Source: Psychrobacter sp. M13
GTDB taxonomy: Bacteria > Pseudomonadota > Gammaproteobacteria > Pseudomonadales > Moraxellaceae
Direction: 5' to 3'
NCBI RefSeq assembly: GCF_030718935.1
Contig: NZ_CP132194.1
Span: 124,001-188,000, forward strand
DNA: 64,000 nucleotides
This document shows positions 54,625-63,971 of the stretch, piece after piece. Position numbers and translations under genes: made by a program. The notes beneath the pieces are model-generated. The model did no database searches. It was not told where the DNA came from and saw only the letters and a list, made by a program, of their open reading frames with translations. The first letter of the stretch is position 1. Each line of letters begins with the position of its first letter.

Positions 54625-57159
54625 ATGATTGATAAGTATATGACTAGCACTGAATCCTTAACGTCATCGCCAGCCTCAACCTCTCAAGGCTTAGATGCAA
54701 CCACACACGCGAATATTCACGACAAGCTTGCTCGCGCGCTTGGCATTAAGACAGCTCAAGTCAATGCGTTTGTCAAACTCTACGATGAAGGGGATACGGT
54801 GCCTTTTATTGCGCGCTACCGTAAAGAGAAAACCCAAAATCTTGACGATATACAGTTACGTGCGCTCGAGAAGGCGCTCACTTATGAGCGCGATATGGCG
54901 ACTCGTCGGTTAAAGATTACCGAGCTGCTAAGTGTTCAAGGTAACTTGAGTGATGAGCTGCAAGCGCGCATTGATAATGCGACCTCTAAGCTTGAGCTTG
55001 AAGACATCTATTTGCCATATCGTCCACGCCGACGCTCGCCTGCTGCTAAAGCGCGCGCCGCTGGTCTAGATCTGGCTGCACAAGCATTGTTAACGCAACA
55101 GATTACCCCAACAGCTGCTTTGGCCGATTATCAGCTGCCTGCGACTATTACTGATGATAGTGGCAATGAGATCGACGTTGATTTTAGCGACATAGACAAG
55201 CAGCTGGCGGGTGTACAAGCTATTATCGTTGATGAATGGACGCAAGCACTCGCTCTTTTAGATAATCTACGCAATAGTTTTGCGAAGACGGCTAGTATCG
55301 TCTCAACGGTCGCCAGCGATGATAAGCGCGAAGTAGGCGAGAAGTTCAAAGACTATTTTGAGCATAGCGAGAGCTTAGCTCGCCTGCCCAATCATCGTCT
55401 GCTTGCGATGCTACGCGGTCGTCAAGAAAACGTACTAGGTCTCAAGATTGAAGGCGAAGATGCGCCCTTTATTGATAAAATAATCAACAATTTTGATATT
55501 GCTAATACTACGCCTGTAGAGCGTCATGAATTCTTGACTGAGGCGGCTAATAGCTTATGGAAAGATAAGTGGCGTCCGCACATTGAGCATCGTCTATTGA
55601 CCCAGAAGCGTCTGAGCGCTGAGGCAGATGCTATCGATGTATTTGCCAGTAATTTACAACATCTGCTAATGTCCGCACCTGCTGGTCGTAAAGTGATTTT
55701 AGGCGTTGATCCTGGTATCCGTCATGGTGTCAAAATGGCTGTTATTGATGCACAAGGTCATGTCATGAGAGATGGCGAGGACAAATCCGTTATTGCTACC
55801 GTGTATCCATTTGCCCCTGATAATAAGATGACTGAGGCCAAAACAGTTATTGATCATCTATTAAGCACTTATAATATCGATCTAGTGGCTATCGGTAATG
55901 GTACAGCCAGTCGCGAAACTGATGCGATGGTCAAACAGATTCTCCAAGCTAATGACGCCTTGCATGCCAAAGCAGTTATCGTCAATGAGTCAGGAGCGTC
56001 TGTGTACTCAGCGAGCGAGCTGGCAAGTGATGAGCTGGCTGATTTAGATGTCTCAGTGCGCGGTGCAGTCTCTATTGCTCGCCGCCTACAAGATCCGTTA
56101 TCCGAGCTCGTAAAAGTCGATCCAAAAGCTATCGGCGTTGGTCAGTACCAGCATGATGTTAACCAAAACCAGCTAGCCGATAGCTTAGATAAAGTGACTC
56201 AAGATAGTGTCAACGCCGTTGGGGTTGATGTAAATACTGCTAGTCCTGCTATTTTGACGCACATCGCTGGTCTAAATAAAAACGTCGCGCAGCAAATCGT
56301 CACTTATCGAAAAGAACATGGCGCGTTTGCTAGTCGTGAAGATCTAAAAAGTGTCCCGCGCCTAGGGATAAAAACTTTTGAGCAAGCCGCAGGGTTCTTA
56401 CGTATCAATGATGGCAGTAACCCTCTAGATGCCACAGGCGTGCATCCAGAGAGCTATGCATTGGTTGCTGATTTATTGACGCAAGCAGGTAAAGACTTGA
56501 GTGAAATCATCGGTAATGATGGCGTACTGAACAGTATGGATACGACAGCCATCGCCGCTAATGATGACAATATCAGCATCAAAGCTATTTTAGATGAGCT
56601 GGCAAAACCTGCTCGCGATCCGCGTCCTGAGTTCAAAACAGCAAGCTTCCGTGACGATGTGAATAGCATTAAAGATTTAACAGAAGGCATGATGCTTGAG
56701 GGTGTGGTGACTAATGTCACTGCCTTTGGTTGTTTCGTCGATGTTGGCGTCCATCAAGATGGCTTAGTGCATATCTCACAGATGGCAAATGACTTTGTCT
56801 CTGATCCTATGAATCGCGTCAAGCCTGGCGATATTATCTCCGTACGGGTGATCTCTATCGATGAAAAACGGGGTCGTATTGGCTTTAGTATGAAGCCTGA
56901 GTCTGAAAAACTAGTACGCCCAGCAGCGAAGACTACGACGGCAAATGTTGCTAATAATGAGGACAAAGCCAGTCGTCCACGCAGCAGTCGTCCAGCTGGC
57001 GATAAGCGTCCCTCTAAGCCTAAGCGTCAACATAGTAATAATAATCCTAATGATAGTCGTAGCAAGGCTCCGCGTGCCGAAAAAGCAGAATCGCCTAGCA
57101 AAATGGGCACGCTTGGTGCGTTACTACAAGAAGCAGGCGTCAGCAAATCTAAAAAATAA
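54625..57159 (+). CDS. tex: Tex family RNA-binding transcription accessory protein
   Basis: A large (844-residue) cytoplasmic nucleic-acid-binding protein. In order it has the N-terminal Tex region with VPFIARYRKEKTQNLDD (about 55), a central YqgF-like RNase H-fold domain (from about 355, ILGVDPGIRHGVKMAVID), HhH motifs (VNTASPAILTHIAGLNKNVAQQIV and LKSVPRLGIKTFEQAAGFLRI), and a C-terminal S1 domain (GVVTNVTAFGCFVDVGVHQDGLVHIS). A ~75-residue basic Ser/Arg/Lys/Asn-rich tail follows. Tex influences toxin and stress-gene expression in other species. Two starts are possible: ATG 54625 or 54640 (MTSTESLTSS); neither has a clear Shine-Dalgarno. Confidence 0.94.
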   Translation: MIDKYMTSTESLTSSPASTSQGLDATTHANIHDKLARALGIKTAQVNAFVKLYDEGDTVPFIARYRKEKTQNLDDIQLRALEKALTYERDMATRRLKITELLSVQGNLSDELQARIDNATSKLELEDIYLPYRPRRRSPAAKARAAGLDLAAQALLTQQITPTAALADYQLPATITDDSGNEIDVDFSDIDKQLAGVQAIIVDEWTQALALLDNLRNSFAKTASIVSTVASDDKREVGEKFKDYFEHSESLARLPNHRLLAMLRGRQENVLGLKIEGEDAPFIDKIINNFDIANTTPVERHEFLTEAANSLWKDKWRPHIEHRLLTQKRLSAEADAIDVFASNLQHLLMSAPAGRKVILGVDPGIRHGVKMAVIDAQGHVMRDGEDKSVIATVYPFAPDNKMTEAKTVIDHLLSTYNIDLVAIGNGTASRETDAMVKQILQANDALHAKAVIVNESGASVYSASELASDELADLDVSVRGAVSIARRLQDPLSELVKVDPKAIGVGQYQHDVNQNQLADSLDKVTQDSVNAVGVDVNTASPAILTHIAGLNKNVAQQIVTYRKEHGAFASREDLKSVPRLGIKTFEQAAGFLRINDGSNPLDATGVHPESYALVADLLTQAGKDLSEIIGNDGVLNSMDTTAIAANDDNISIKAILDELAKPARDPRPEFKTASFRDDVNSIKDLTEGMMLEGVVTNVTAFGCFVDVGVHQDGLVHISQMANDFVSDPMNRVKPGDIISVRVISIDEKRGRIGFSMKPESEKLVRPAAKTTTANVANNEDKASRPRSSRPAGDKRPSKPKRQHSNNNPNDSRSKAPRAEKAESPSKMGTLGALLQEAGVSKSKK

Positions 57160-57183
57160 TCAATATCTTGGTATTTATACAAT

Positions 57184-57212
57184 AAAAAGGCAGCCTAATG
57201 GCTGCCTTTTTT
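57184..57212. terminator. rho-independent terminator after tex
   Basis: Stem AAAAAGGCAGCC / GGCTGCCTTTTTT with a TAAT loop, 25 bases after the tex stop; symmetrical enough to act on both strands. Confidence 0.9.
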
Positions 57213-57343
57213 ACGCATGATATATAATACTATTTTAAATATAACTAGGGCGCGTTAAAAAAGTAGAAAGCATATATCTAATTGTTTCTTAATAACGATA
57301 AACCAATCAAGGATTGGGCTAGCGTACGCAATAAGACATTTGT

Positions 57344-57715
57344 TTAAAGGCTATCTTCTTCTGAATCCTCTAAATCTTCTTCTAGTAAGTCTTCTTCGTC
57401 TGCCAAGACAGGATCTTCAGATATTATTTCTGTCGCTTGTACCTCTGGGTCTTGCGGCGCTTCTTGTGATGCTGCCATCGGCGCTGTCATTGGCTGTTGG
57501 GGGATAGTGTTATCAACACTTGCACGTGAGATAGTTTGAATTTCACTAACTGCAAACGTACTAAGTTCACTTGCATCAGTATTGTCAACTGTAGTCTCAA
57601 CAGCGACAGCTTGTTCAGCTGCTGCTGTCATATCAGCTTGAGCTGCCATTGCTAATGTTGGCATTGTAATAGCAGCACCGATAAGCAGCGATAAAGATAG
57701 AGTAGAGTTTTTCAT
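57344..57715 (-). CDS. exported acidic low-complexity protein
   Basis: A 123-residue protein with a clear Sec signal peptide (MKNSTLSLSLLIGAAITMPTLAMAA). The mature part is Ala/Thr/Glu/Gln-rich, cysteine-free, and becomes extremely acidic at its end (ADEEDLLEEDLEDSEEDSL). No domain is recognised. Such a tail could bind cations in the periplasm or simply be disordered; function is unknown. AAGGAAT precedes the ATG at good spacing, supporting a real gene. Tex is convergent with it. Confidence 0.7.
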   Translation of the reverse strand: MKNSTLSLSLLIGAAITMPTLAMAAQADMTAAAEQAVAVETTVDNTDASELSTFAVSEIQTISRASVDNTIPQQPMTAPMAASQEAPQDPEVQATEIISEDPVLADEEDLLEEDLEDSEEDSL

Positions 57716-58123
57716 TTGTATATTCCTTGATTCATAGTCTTATATTATTAAATATGAAAATCAAAAAGGTTATTTATATCAAATACTATTCGATACAGCT
57801 CACATCTATTTAGTATCTTGAATCTATTTATTTAAGATATATAATCTATAAAAAAATAAAATCATGATAATCAATAAACGACTATCACGATTGACTAGTA
57901 TAGAAAACCGAGTACGTTAGTACTGTTGTTTCTGAACCTTAGACATAATGGTAACAAGGACAATACAAGCAGTTCAGTAGTACATCTATGAGAAATCTAA
58001 CAGACTCGTGCGAACAAGTCATTGAGTGCAACTAATGTATTATTATTGTCAAATAAAAACAGCATCTTGCTATAAAGATGCTGTCATTTTAATAGTATAA
58101 ATGTTGCTTTTTAATTTTTTGCA
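57716..58123. other. intergenic region, no gene seen
   Basis: About 410 bases, strongly AT-rich, between two minus-strand genes. It holds a terminator near 58060-58090 and presumably the promoter of the acidic-protein gene. No open frame longer than about 15 codons with a ribosome-binding site was found. Confidence 0.5.
58058..58086 (-). terminator. rho-independent terminator after the saccharopine-dehydrogenase-like gene
   Basis: Stem ACAGCATCTT / AAGATGCTGT with a 6-base loop. On the minus strand the stem is followed by TTTTTATTTG. Confidence 0.82.
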
Positions 58124-59401
58124 TTAGCTGTCAATTACTTCAAAGCTCAGTCCTGCATGATCTTCTAAACGCTGCATGAGCTTGTCACCCATAGCCGAGG
58201 CCGGAGTCCAAAATCCGCCCGCTACTTCATCTTGACTGATATCTTGCGCCAAGCATAAGGCCGACTGCGTCAGCATCCGCGAAGTACTACCATAGCCTGG
58301 ATCTCTATCACCCGTTACTTTAGTGCTAATGGTATCTTGCTTAGTCGTCGTACCAAAAAAGCGAATATCAAAGAAGCCGTTTTCTTGTTCAGATTTAGAA
58401 GGACCAGAGCCTGATTTTGGTAAAACATGCTTAGATAATAACTCGCGACTTGGTTTAAACATCATAGCACTGGCAAAACCTAATAAGCCTGCGCTTAGAC
58501 CATAGCTCATCAGCTTACCTTTAGTACCGTCTTGCATCCACATCGCTTCATCATATTTGAACTCACGCCCATACTCATAACTGAGTAACTGGTTGCTGCG
58601 ATGGACAATGCGAGTGTTAATACTCGCCATCACAAAAGGCGCAAGCCAGCGCTTATGCTCACCATCATATTCAGGCTTGCCAACATTTTTTTGACGTAGA
58701 GTAGGTGCGTCGCTATCATCATTTAATAGATAAGGATTGGCCACTTGCTTACGGCGCGATTTATCTTCACCAACCTCTTCAAAAATAGTCGCCATAGAGG
58801 CAATCGTACCGCCAGATAGACCGCCTTTAGCAGCTTTGACGCGCATATGAACTGTTTCACAAGCTTGGTTGAACTTATCTTGTGCTTGCTGCTGAGTAAA
58901 ATAAACCCCTAAATCTGAGGGGATAGAATCAAAGCCGCAAGAGTTGACAATACGAGCGCCGCTCTGCTTGGCGGTATCTTGATACTTATCGAGCATATCT
59001 TTGATAAAAATGGCCTCGCCAGTGAGATCGACATAATCGGTACCGTTTTGTGCACAGTATTTGATCAGCGGCTCGCCATATTTTAGATAAGGGCCTACCG
59101 TTGAGATAATCACTTGCGTCTGCTGGGTCATAGCATCAAGACTAGCATCATCATCACTATTAGCAATGATAATATCTACCTTATCGGCATCTTCATCCTG
59201 TTTGCTAGCTATTTCGTCCTGCAGCTTTTTGAGCTTGTCTTCATCACGCCCTGCTATCGCCCAAGTCACAGATTTGGACGAATTGTCCTTTTTTTGCTCA
59301 GCCAAGAACTGTGCTAAATAATGAGCAGTGATCTGTCCTACAAAGCTAGTTGCACCATAAAGCACAATGGTATAAGCGCGTTTATCAGTATTAATAGTCA
59401 T
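58124..59401 (-). CDS. saccharopine dehydrogenase-like NAD(P)-binding oxidoreductase
   Basis: A 425-residue protein with an N-terminal Rossmann fold (YGATSFVGQITAHYLAQ; AIAGRDEDKLKKLQ; VISTVGPYLKYGEPLI) of the saccharopine dehydrogenase superfamily. Downstream are CAQNGTDYVDLTGEAIFIKDM and IVNSCGFDSIPSDLGVYF, typical of the subgroup related to mycobacterial trans-acting enoyl reductases and human SCCPDH. A lysine-degradation role is not implied; lipid metabolism is more likely, by family analogy. A hydrophobic segment around 300 (LMSYGLSAGLLGFASAMMF) suggests membrane contact. AAGGA precedes ATG 59401. Confidence 0.88.
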   Translation of the reverse strand: MTINTDKRAYTIVLYGATSFVGQITAHYLAQFLAEQKKDNSSKSVTWAIAGRDEDKLKKLQDEIASKQDEDADKVDIIIANSDDDASLDAMTQQTQVIISTVGPYLKYGEPLIKYCAQNGTDYVDLTGEAIFIKDMLDKYQDTAKQSGARIVNSCGFDSIPSDLGVYFTQQQAQDKFNQACETVHMRVKAAKGGLSGGTIASMATIFEEVGEDKSRRKQVANPYLLNDDSDAPTLRQKNVGKPEYDGEHKRWLAPFVMASINTRIVHRSNQLLSYEYGREFKYDEAMWMQDGTKGKLMSYGLSAGLLGFASAMMFKPSRELLSKHVLPKSGSGPSKSEQENGFFDIRFFGTTTKQDTISTKVTGDRDPGYGSTSRMLTQSALCLAQDISQDEVAGGFWTPASAMGDKLMQRLEDHAGLSFEVIDS

Positions 59402-59853
59402 AAACTATCCTTCATATATAGGGGTAAAAATAAGTTGTACACAGGATTAGTGTGCCGTAAAAGCTATCACTGTTATAGTTATATTTGTGGATGGTCAGTA
59501 ATCATGACCAGCAAATAATAAAGCAATAGAGCTGATTTTTTGGAAGTATTATTTTTCAAAACTAAATAAAATCACCCAATGTGATAAATTCATTACAAAT
59601 ATGGCCCTATTGCTACAAAGGTTACATAACATAGCTCGAAGATTACTAAAGTGTCTCTTCAAACAAGAAGATTACTGGTATTATTTTTTCAAGTTATCAA
59701 TAATTATGAAAACAATTAACAATAGCATTGCGATGCGCTTTTAGTAGTCAAGATTGGCTTTTATCATAAATTTTTACCATGACAAAGCTTACTCTGATAC
59801 ATAAAAGCTCAATGCTAGTACTTTTACTTTTAACCTAATTTGAGGAGAATGTT
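59402..59853. other. intergenic region, no gene seen
   Basis: About 450 bases between divergent genes. It is AT-rich, with no coding frame. It must hold the promoters for the oxidoreductase and the small membrane peptide. Confidence 0.5.
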
Positions 59854-60009
59854 ATGTTTCGTTGGGCTATTATTTTTGCAGTGATCGCACTGCTTGCAAG
59901 TTTGCTAGGGTTTGGCGGTGTCGCTGGCCTATCATCAAACTTAGCTTATATCTTCTTAGTCGTTGCTGTCATCTTGTTCATCGTGGCCTTCATCGGTCGC
60001 AAAGTCTAA
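59854..60009 (+). CDS. DUF1328 (YtjA-type) small membrane protein
   Basis: A 51-residue peptide with two transmembrane helices: [22 protein letters not shown], then a short loop [10 protein letters not shown], then [20 protein letters not shown]. This composition and the MFRWAIIF start are those of the DUF1328/YtjA family, small inner-membrane proteins of unknown function, often induced by stress. TGAGGAGAA gives a strong ribosome-binding site seven bases before the ATG. A perfect terminator follows within 40 bases, so the gene is a self-contained unit. Confidence 0.93.
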   Translation: MFRWAIIFAVIALLASLLGFGGVAGLSSNLAYIFLVVAVILFIVAFIGRKV

Positions 60010-60042
60010 CAGCAAAGTATTCTATATCAATACTTCAAACAT

Positions 60043-60077
60043 AAAAAAGTCCTCAATATGAATTGAGGACTTTTTTG
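60043..60077. terminator. bidirectional rho-independent terminator
   Basis: Perfect stem AAAAAAGTCCTCAAT / ATTGAGGACTTTTTT with an ATGA loop, after the DUF1328 gene and facing the minus-strand phhB gene. Confidence 0.92.
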
Positions 60078-60131
60078 TGCTTAGAGTATTTTCTATGCTT
60101 AGACTCTTTTTTGTGCTTAGACTACAGCAAG
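60078..60131. repeat. imperfect 18-bp tandem repeat
   Basis: Three 18-base units begin TGCTTAGA (TGCTTAGAGTATTTTCTA, TGCTTAGACTCTTTTTTG, TGCTTAGACTACAGCAAG), directly after the terminator and before the phhB stop. Confidence 0.7.
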
Positions 60132-60136
60132 TAGTT

Positions 60137-60430
60137 CTATAAGTGTTTGGGCTGAATAATATATTCCATGCGTTTAGCTAAACGAATATCATGGCTAGTA
60201 ATGCCGCCTGTATCATGAGAGGTGAGGCGTACATCGACTATATTATAAGTATTGTGCCACTCAGGATGATGTTCTAACGCCTCTGCATAAAAGGCGGCTT
60301 GATTCATAAAACTCATAGCTTCAATAAAGTCGTTAAAATGATAAGACTTAATGATGCTATTGCCATCACGCGACCAGCCTGTTAGATCTTCTAACTGCAT
60401 GTCCACTTGTTTGTCAGATAAACTACTCAT
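60137..60430 (-). CDS. phhB: pterin-4a-carbinolamine dehydratase
   Basis: A 97-residue PCD/DCoH-family enzyme that recycles the 4a-hydroxypterin produced by aromatic amino-acid hydroxylases. The diagnostic motif [26 protein letters not shown] has the catalytic histidines (EHHPEW...H). The length is normal. AAAAGGA precedes ATG 60430. A phenylalanine hydroxylase gene is not in the window; in its absence a moonlighting or molybdopterin-related role, known for some PCD-like proteins, cannot be excluded. The small GNAT gene lies upstream with 25 bases between them, suggesting one transcript. Confidence 0.93.
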   Translation of the reverse strand: MSSLSDKQVDMQLEDLTGWSRDGNSIIKSYHFNDFIEAMSFMNQAAFYAEALEHHPEWHNTYNIVDVRLTSHDTGGITSHDIRLAKRMEYIIQPKHL

Positions 60431-60455
60431 AGCACTATCCTTTTTTATATAAAAA

Positions 60456-60749
60456 TTATCTAGTTAAATCCTGATAATCAGGGTGCTTATCAATATAAGA
60501 AGCTACAAACGAGCATTGTGGTACTACCTTTTTATTATGATCACGCGCATAGTCTAAGGCATGCTTAACCAGCGCTGAACCGACTCCTTGACCACCTAAC
60601 GCTTGTGGTACGATCGTATGATCAAAGACCAAAGCATCAGAGCGCTGCTGATAACTAATATAACCTGTGTGACCATCAATAGTAGTCTCGAAGCGCTGAG
60701 CTTGCTCGTTATGATTAATGTTTAGTTTATCTTTAGAGATGTCAGTCAT
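60456..60749 (-). CDS. small GNAT-like N-acetyltransferase (YjdJ type)
   Basis: A 97-residue minimal GCN5-related domain. [26 protein letters not shown] holds the acetyl-CoA-binding Q/RxxGxG/A loop (GGQGVGSAL), followed by [21 protein letters not shown], the typical end of this short subfamily (PF14542-like). Substrates are unknown. AAGGAG is well spaced before ATG 60749. It is followed by phhB after 25 bases. Confidence 0.9.
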   Translation of the reverse strand: MTDISKDKLNINHNEQAQRFETTIDGHTGYISYQQRSDALVFDHTIVPQALGGQGVGSALVKHALDYARDHNKKVVPQCSFVASYIDKHPDYQDLTR

Positions 60750-60865
60750 AAAAACTCCTTATTATTATAGGTTCTATTCTACTGTCAGCTTACTGATCAT
60801 TAATGATAAACGTTCTGTGGTAATTTCTCAGTAACTTATCGTTGTTAATAGCGATTATAGACTCT

Positions 60866-62281
60866 CTAAGCTTTATTAGCACGAGCAAAAGCATAATATA
60901 ATGATTGGCGCACCACTTGTGGGATATGCCTTTTGAGACCAGTTACTGGCTCCGATATGCGCTGCTGTTTTTGAGTAGGTTCAAGCCGTTTATTTTCATT
61001 AGCAAGTGTCTGCTCATAAGCTTGTTGCTCATCAGCATTTGGCTGACTAAAGTGATAGATACGCTTAAGCACTTGAGTAAACTGACGACCAAAGTTGCCT
61101 GTATTATAAGACAGCTCGTACTTTTGGCAGATGGCCTCTACTTGCGGTGCGATGCTGGCATAACGATGTGCTGGCATATCTTGGAATATATGATGCTCAA
61201 TCTGATGCGATAAATTGCCCGTCAAAAAGTGAAACAACTTGTGACCTTTAATATTACTAGAGCCTAGTATCTGCCGCACATACCAGTCACCTTTGCTCTC
61301 TTGATCATCAAGGTGAGTATAAATATGCGCCTGATCGGTAAAATGTCCACAAAATATAATCGCCCACGTCCATAAGTTGCGCGCTATATTGGCGGTAAAG
61401 TTACCTGTCAATGTACTAATGGCGCTACCACGACCTAATAACACACCAGCAGTAGCAGGTAGCGCGATATAGTCCTTACCGACTTGTCGAGATATCTTCG
61501 CCCACAGTGCTCGCGTCTTTTGCTGCAATAGATCATGCTTATCTGTAGCATCCGCATATTCATCAACGCTGATTTGTATATCATGAAAAGCTACGGCCCA
61601 CTCAAACCCTAAGGCTAAAACCATAGTCTTAAGTGGGTTAGAGCGATCCTCAGGTGTCCAAGGTTGCTCATCAGTGACCCGAATCAAGTGATAACCGACA
61701 TCATGATCGCGGCCTACGATATTGGTAAAGGTATGGTGCAAGTAGTTATGCGAATGCTGCCACAAAGGTGCAGGACAGACGATATCCCAGTCGAATTTTT
61801 GACTATTGAGATGCGGATGTTGCATCCAGTCATACTGCCCATGCATGACGTTATGACCCAGCTCCATGTTATTGATGATTTTACTAAAACTAAGTAGCGT
61901 CGTACCGAGTAGCCAACCGCCCAATTTATAACGCTTTTTAGGCAAGCGCCAGGCTACTGCCAAGAGGCTACGCGCCGCGATTTCACTACCTGCGACTAGT
62001 TTATAGACCCGTTCAATATAACGGGCGTCATCCGCACCTAAGGAGTCCATTACTTCGTTATATAGCGCGTTTAACTCTGAAGCTAATGCAGCCGATTGTG
62101 CTTTGGATAAGGGTGTTTGGGTCAAAGTAGGATAAGGCTGTGCTTTGGCTGACTGTGAGGTCTCTATACATTCTTGAGAGACAGTGTTTCTGTAAGTAGT
62201 GGCTCTAGCTTTTGCGATAGCTGGCGTGGTCAAAATAGGAACAGCAGAATGTACAGGGGATATCGGCGGTAATAAGCGCAT
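60866..62281 (-). CDS. membrane fatty acid (acyl-CoA/lipid) desaturase
   Basis: A 471-residue integral membrane di-iron desaturase. The three histidine boxes are complete: HNVMH (143-147), HSHNYLHH (176-183) and HQIEHH (359-364). The HQIEHH form is the box typical of front-end and linoleoyl-type or mycobacterial DesA3-like desaturases. It would introduce a double bond into acyl chains using oxygen and electrons from a reductase. The first ~60 residues are polar. The reductase gene lies 250 bases upstream in the same direction, so the two are probably a functional pair. AAGGA precedes ATG 62281. Membrane-fluidity control in the cold is the likely purpose. Confidence 0.93.
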   Translation of the reverse strand: MRLLPPISPVHSAVPILTTPAIAKARATTYRNTVSQECIETSQSAKAQPYPTLTQTPLSKAQSAALASELNALYNEVMDSLGADDARYIERVYKLVAGSEIAARSLLAVAWRLPKKRYKLGGWLLGTTLLSFSKIINNMELGHNVMHGQYDWMQHPHLNSQKFDWDIVCPAPLWQHSHNYLHHTFTNIVGRDHDVGYHLIRVTDEQPWTPEDRSNPLKTMVLALGFEWAVAFHDIQISVDEYADATDKHDLLQQKTRALWAKISRQVGKDYIALPATAGVLLGRGSAISTLTGNFTANIARNLWTWAIIFCGHFTDQAHIYTHLDDQESKGDWYVRQILGSSNIKGHKLFHFLTGNLSHQIEHHIFQDMPAHRYASIAPQVEAICQKYELSYNTGNFGRQFTQVLKRIYHFSQPNADEQQAYEQTLANENKRLEPTQKQQRISEPVTGLKRHIPQVVRQSLYYAFARANKA

Positions 62282-62534
62282 TAATAATCCTTAACCGAGA
62301 CTGCTTATAGCTATTTATCATTGGCGATATCAGCGACGGTTTAATCAATAAAATAGGCTTTATCATACAATATAGCTGAAATTTATTCTATCTACATCGG
62401 CGTTAAGTTGCTGTATTTTGGTTAGTTTTTCTAATCGTGTAGTAATAATTATAAAATTAAGCTAATTAATTATTCTGTCAAATAAAGGTTAGAAATGTTC
62501 TATATTTTTAGGGCTTTGTAGAGATGTCATTCAC

Positions 62535-63734
62535 CTAAATATCAAGCACCACATCACTCATCGCCACGTTAATACAAGTCTGGATAGAGTCGTGACCATC
62601 ACCGCTCAGCTTACCTGTCTGAATGTTTTTGACGACGCCACTGATTTTATTACAGCGACACAGTTGGCAAATACCTTGACGACAACCGTAATTAAGACGA
62701 ATACCAGCCTCTTCAGCACTAAGCAATAATGTGCTATCACTGCTAAACTGCTGCTGGCGCTGGCGCAAATATACCGTATGCGTGGCTAAATCAAATTGCT
62801 CATCTAGAGTATCTAACGCTAGCTCAGATAGAGCAGTGCCAAAGCGCTCAATAATAATATTCTCACGTAGTGAACTTTCTTTACTAGAATCAAGATTGCC
62901 TAATGAGTTTGCAGCTATCTCATCTACCGCCTTGTATAAACTTGCTAATAAAGCTTGCGAGCCACAAGCAAATATCTGGGTCTCTGGTAAAGGCAAATCT
63001 AACGTCAAAAGACTAGCAGCCTGCAAATGACGACTGCCTACCAAATAGCTATCAGGATTTTGCGTATCAACTAAATAATAAGTAAAGCTGGCATGCTCGT
63101 TTTTTAGCTGTTGCCAATAATTCTCTAACACTGCGCCACGATTATAATGCACTAGCGTCACTTGCCGCTTATCTGCTAGCGCTTGCGTGATCAGTCCTAA
63201 CATTGGGGTAATCCCACTACCACCTGCTATAAATAACAAAGGTGCTTGATTAGCTGAACTGGCTTGCTGCAAGGTAAAGTCACCACTAGGCGCACTACTA
63301 TCGAATATCGTACCAATAGCGGCGTGCTTGGTGAGATAGTCTGATACTTCTCCTTGCGGCTTGATAGCGATGGTCAAGGTTTGGCGCTGTTTGTTTTTAG
63401 CAGTAGTTTTACTACTCTCAGTCCACCATAAATCTTGCTTTGGTAAGCCGACTAGCGAGTAGCTGCGCTGATGATAAATACCTTCGATAGGAATTTTCAG
63501 ATTAATATATTGACCCCCATGCCAGCCGCTATGTTGACCCTTTTTAGTATCAAAAAATCGCTGCTTAAAAGCGCGATTGACCTCAAACTGGAGCGCTATC
63601 AGCTCATCGCTCAGTGCCTGTCTAGCAATAAGTCGTAATTTTGGCGCAGTCAATGACCAAAATGGTGACAAGTGCGAACCAATGAAGTCAACAAACGCGC
63701 TTTGAATAATCTCAGGACGATAACTAGAGGTCAT
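62535..63734 (-). CDS. ferredoxin reductase-type electron-transfer protein for the desaturase
   Basis: A 399-residue FAD- and 2Fe-2S-containing oxidoreductase. The FAD domain has RSYSLVG; the NAD(P)-binding domain has LLFIAGGSGITPMLGLI and ends near IFACGSQALL. A plant-type ferredoxin domain at the C-terminus has Cys351, 356, 359 and 387 in YGCRQGICQLC...TC. This is the layout of the Pseudomonas PA4889 / mycobacterial Rv3230c type reductase, which feeds electrons to DesB or DesA3. Position upstream of the desaturase supports that role. The extra N-terminal ~35 residues precede the FAD domain, as in those homologues. No clear Shine-Dalgarno was identified before ATG 63734. Confidence 0.92.
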   Translation of the reverse strand: MTSSYRPEIIQSAFVDFIGSHLSPFWSLTAPKLRLIARQALSDELIALQFEVNRAFKQRFFDTKKGQHSGWHGGQYINLKIPIEGIYHQRSYSLVGLPKQDLWWTESSKTTAKNKQRQTLTIAIKPQGEVSDYLTKHAAIGTIFDSSAPSGDFTLQQASSANQAPLLFIAGGSGITPMLGLITQALADKRQVTLVHYNRGAVLENYWQQLKNEHASFTYYLVDTQNPDSYLVGSRHLQAASLLTLDLPLPETQIFACGSQALLASLYKAVDEIAANSLGNLDSSKESSLRENIIIERFGTALSELALDTLDEQFDLATHTVYLRQRQQQFSSDSTLLLSAEEAGIRLNYGCRQGICQLCRCNKISGVVKNIQTGKLSGDGHDSIQTCINVAMSDVVLDI

Positions 63735-63971
63735 AAGTGAGCTATTTCATAATGAATCTTAGTAATATAATGAGGTTTAAATCGTTATTAACAATAGCTT
63801 TACCCTATATAGCTAGATAAAAAGAACTGAAAAATTTTGCTAAACAGCCTACTAGCTTGCAGCCTATGCGCCACAATGCGATAATGAATGACAATTTATA
63901 ATCCTATTTTTGAGGCTGAGCAAATACATCTGCTTTTGTTCTTTGATAAAGCGCGCTTGCTCGCCTATTTT

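Noticed and set aside
59862..60044. 60-codon frame overlapping the small membrane peptide
   Set aside because: A different frame (ATG 59854) has a strong ribosome-binding site and matches the DUF1328 family exactly; this one does not.
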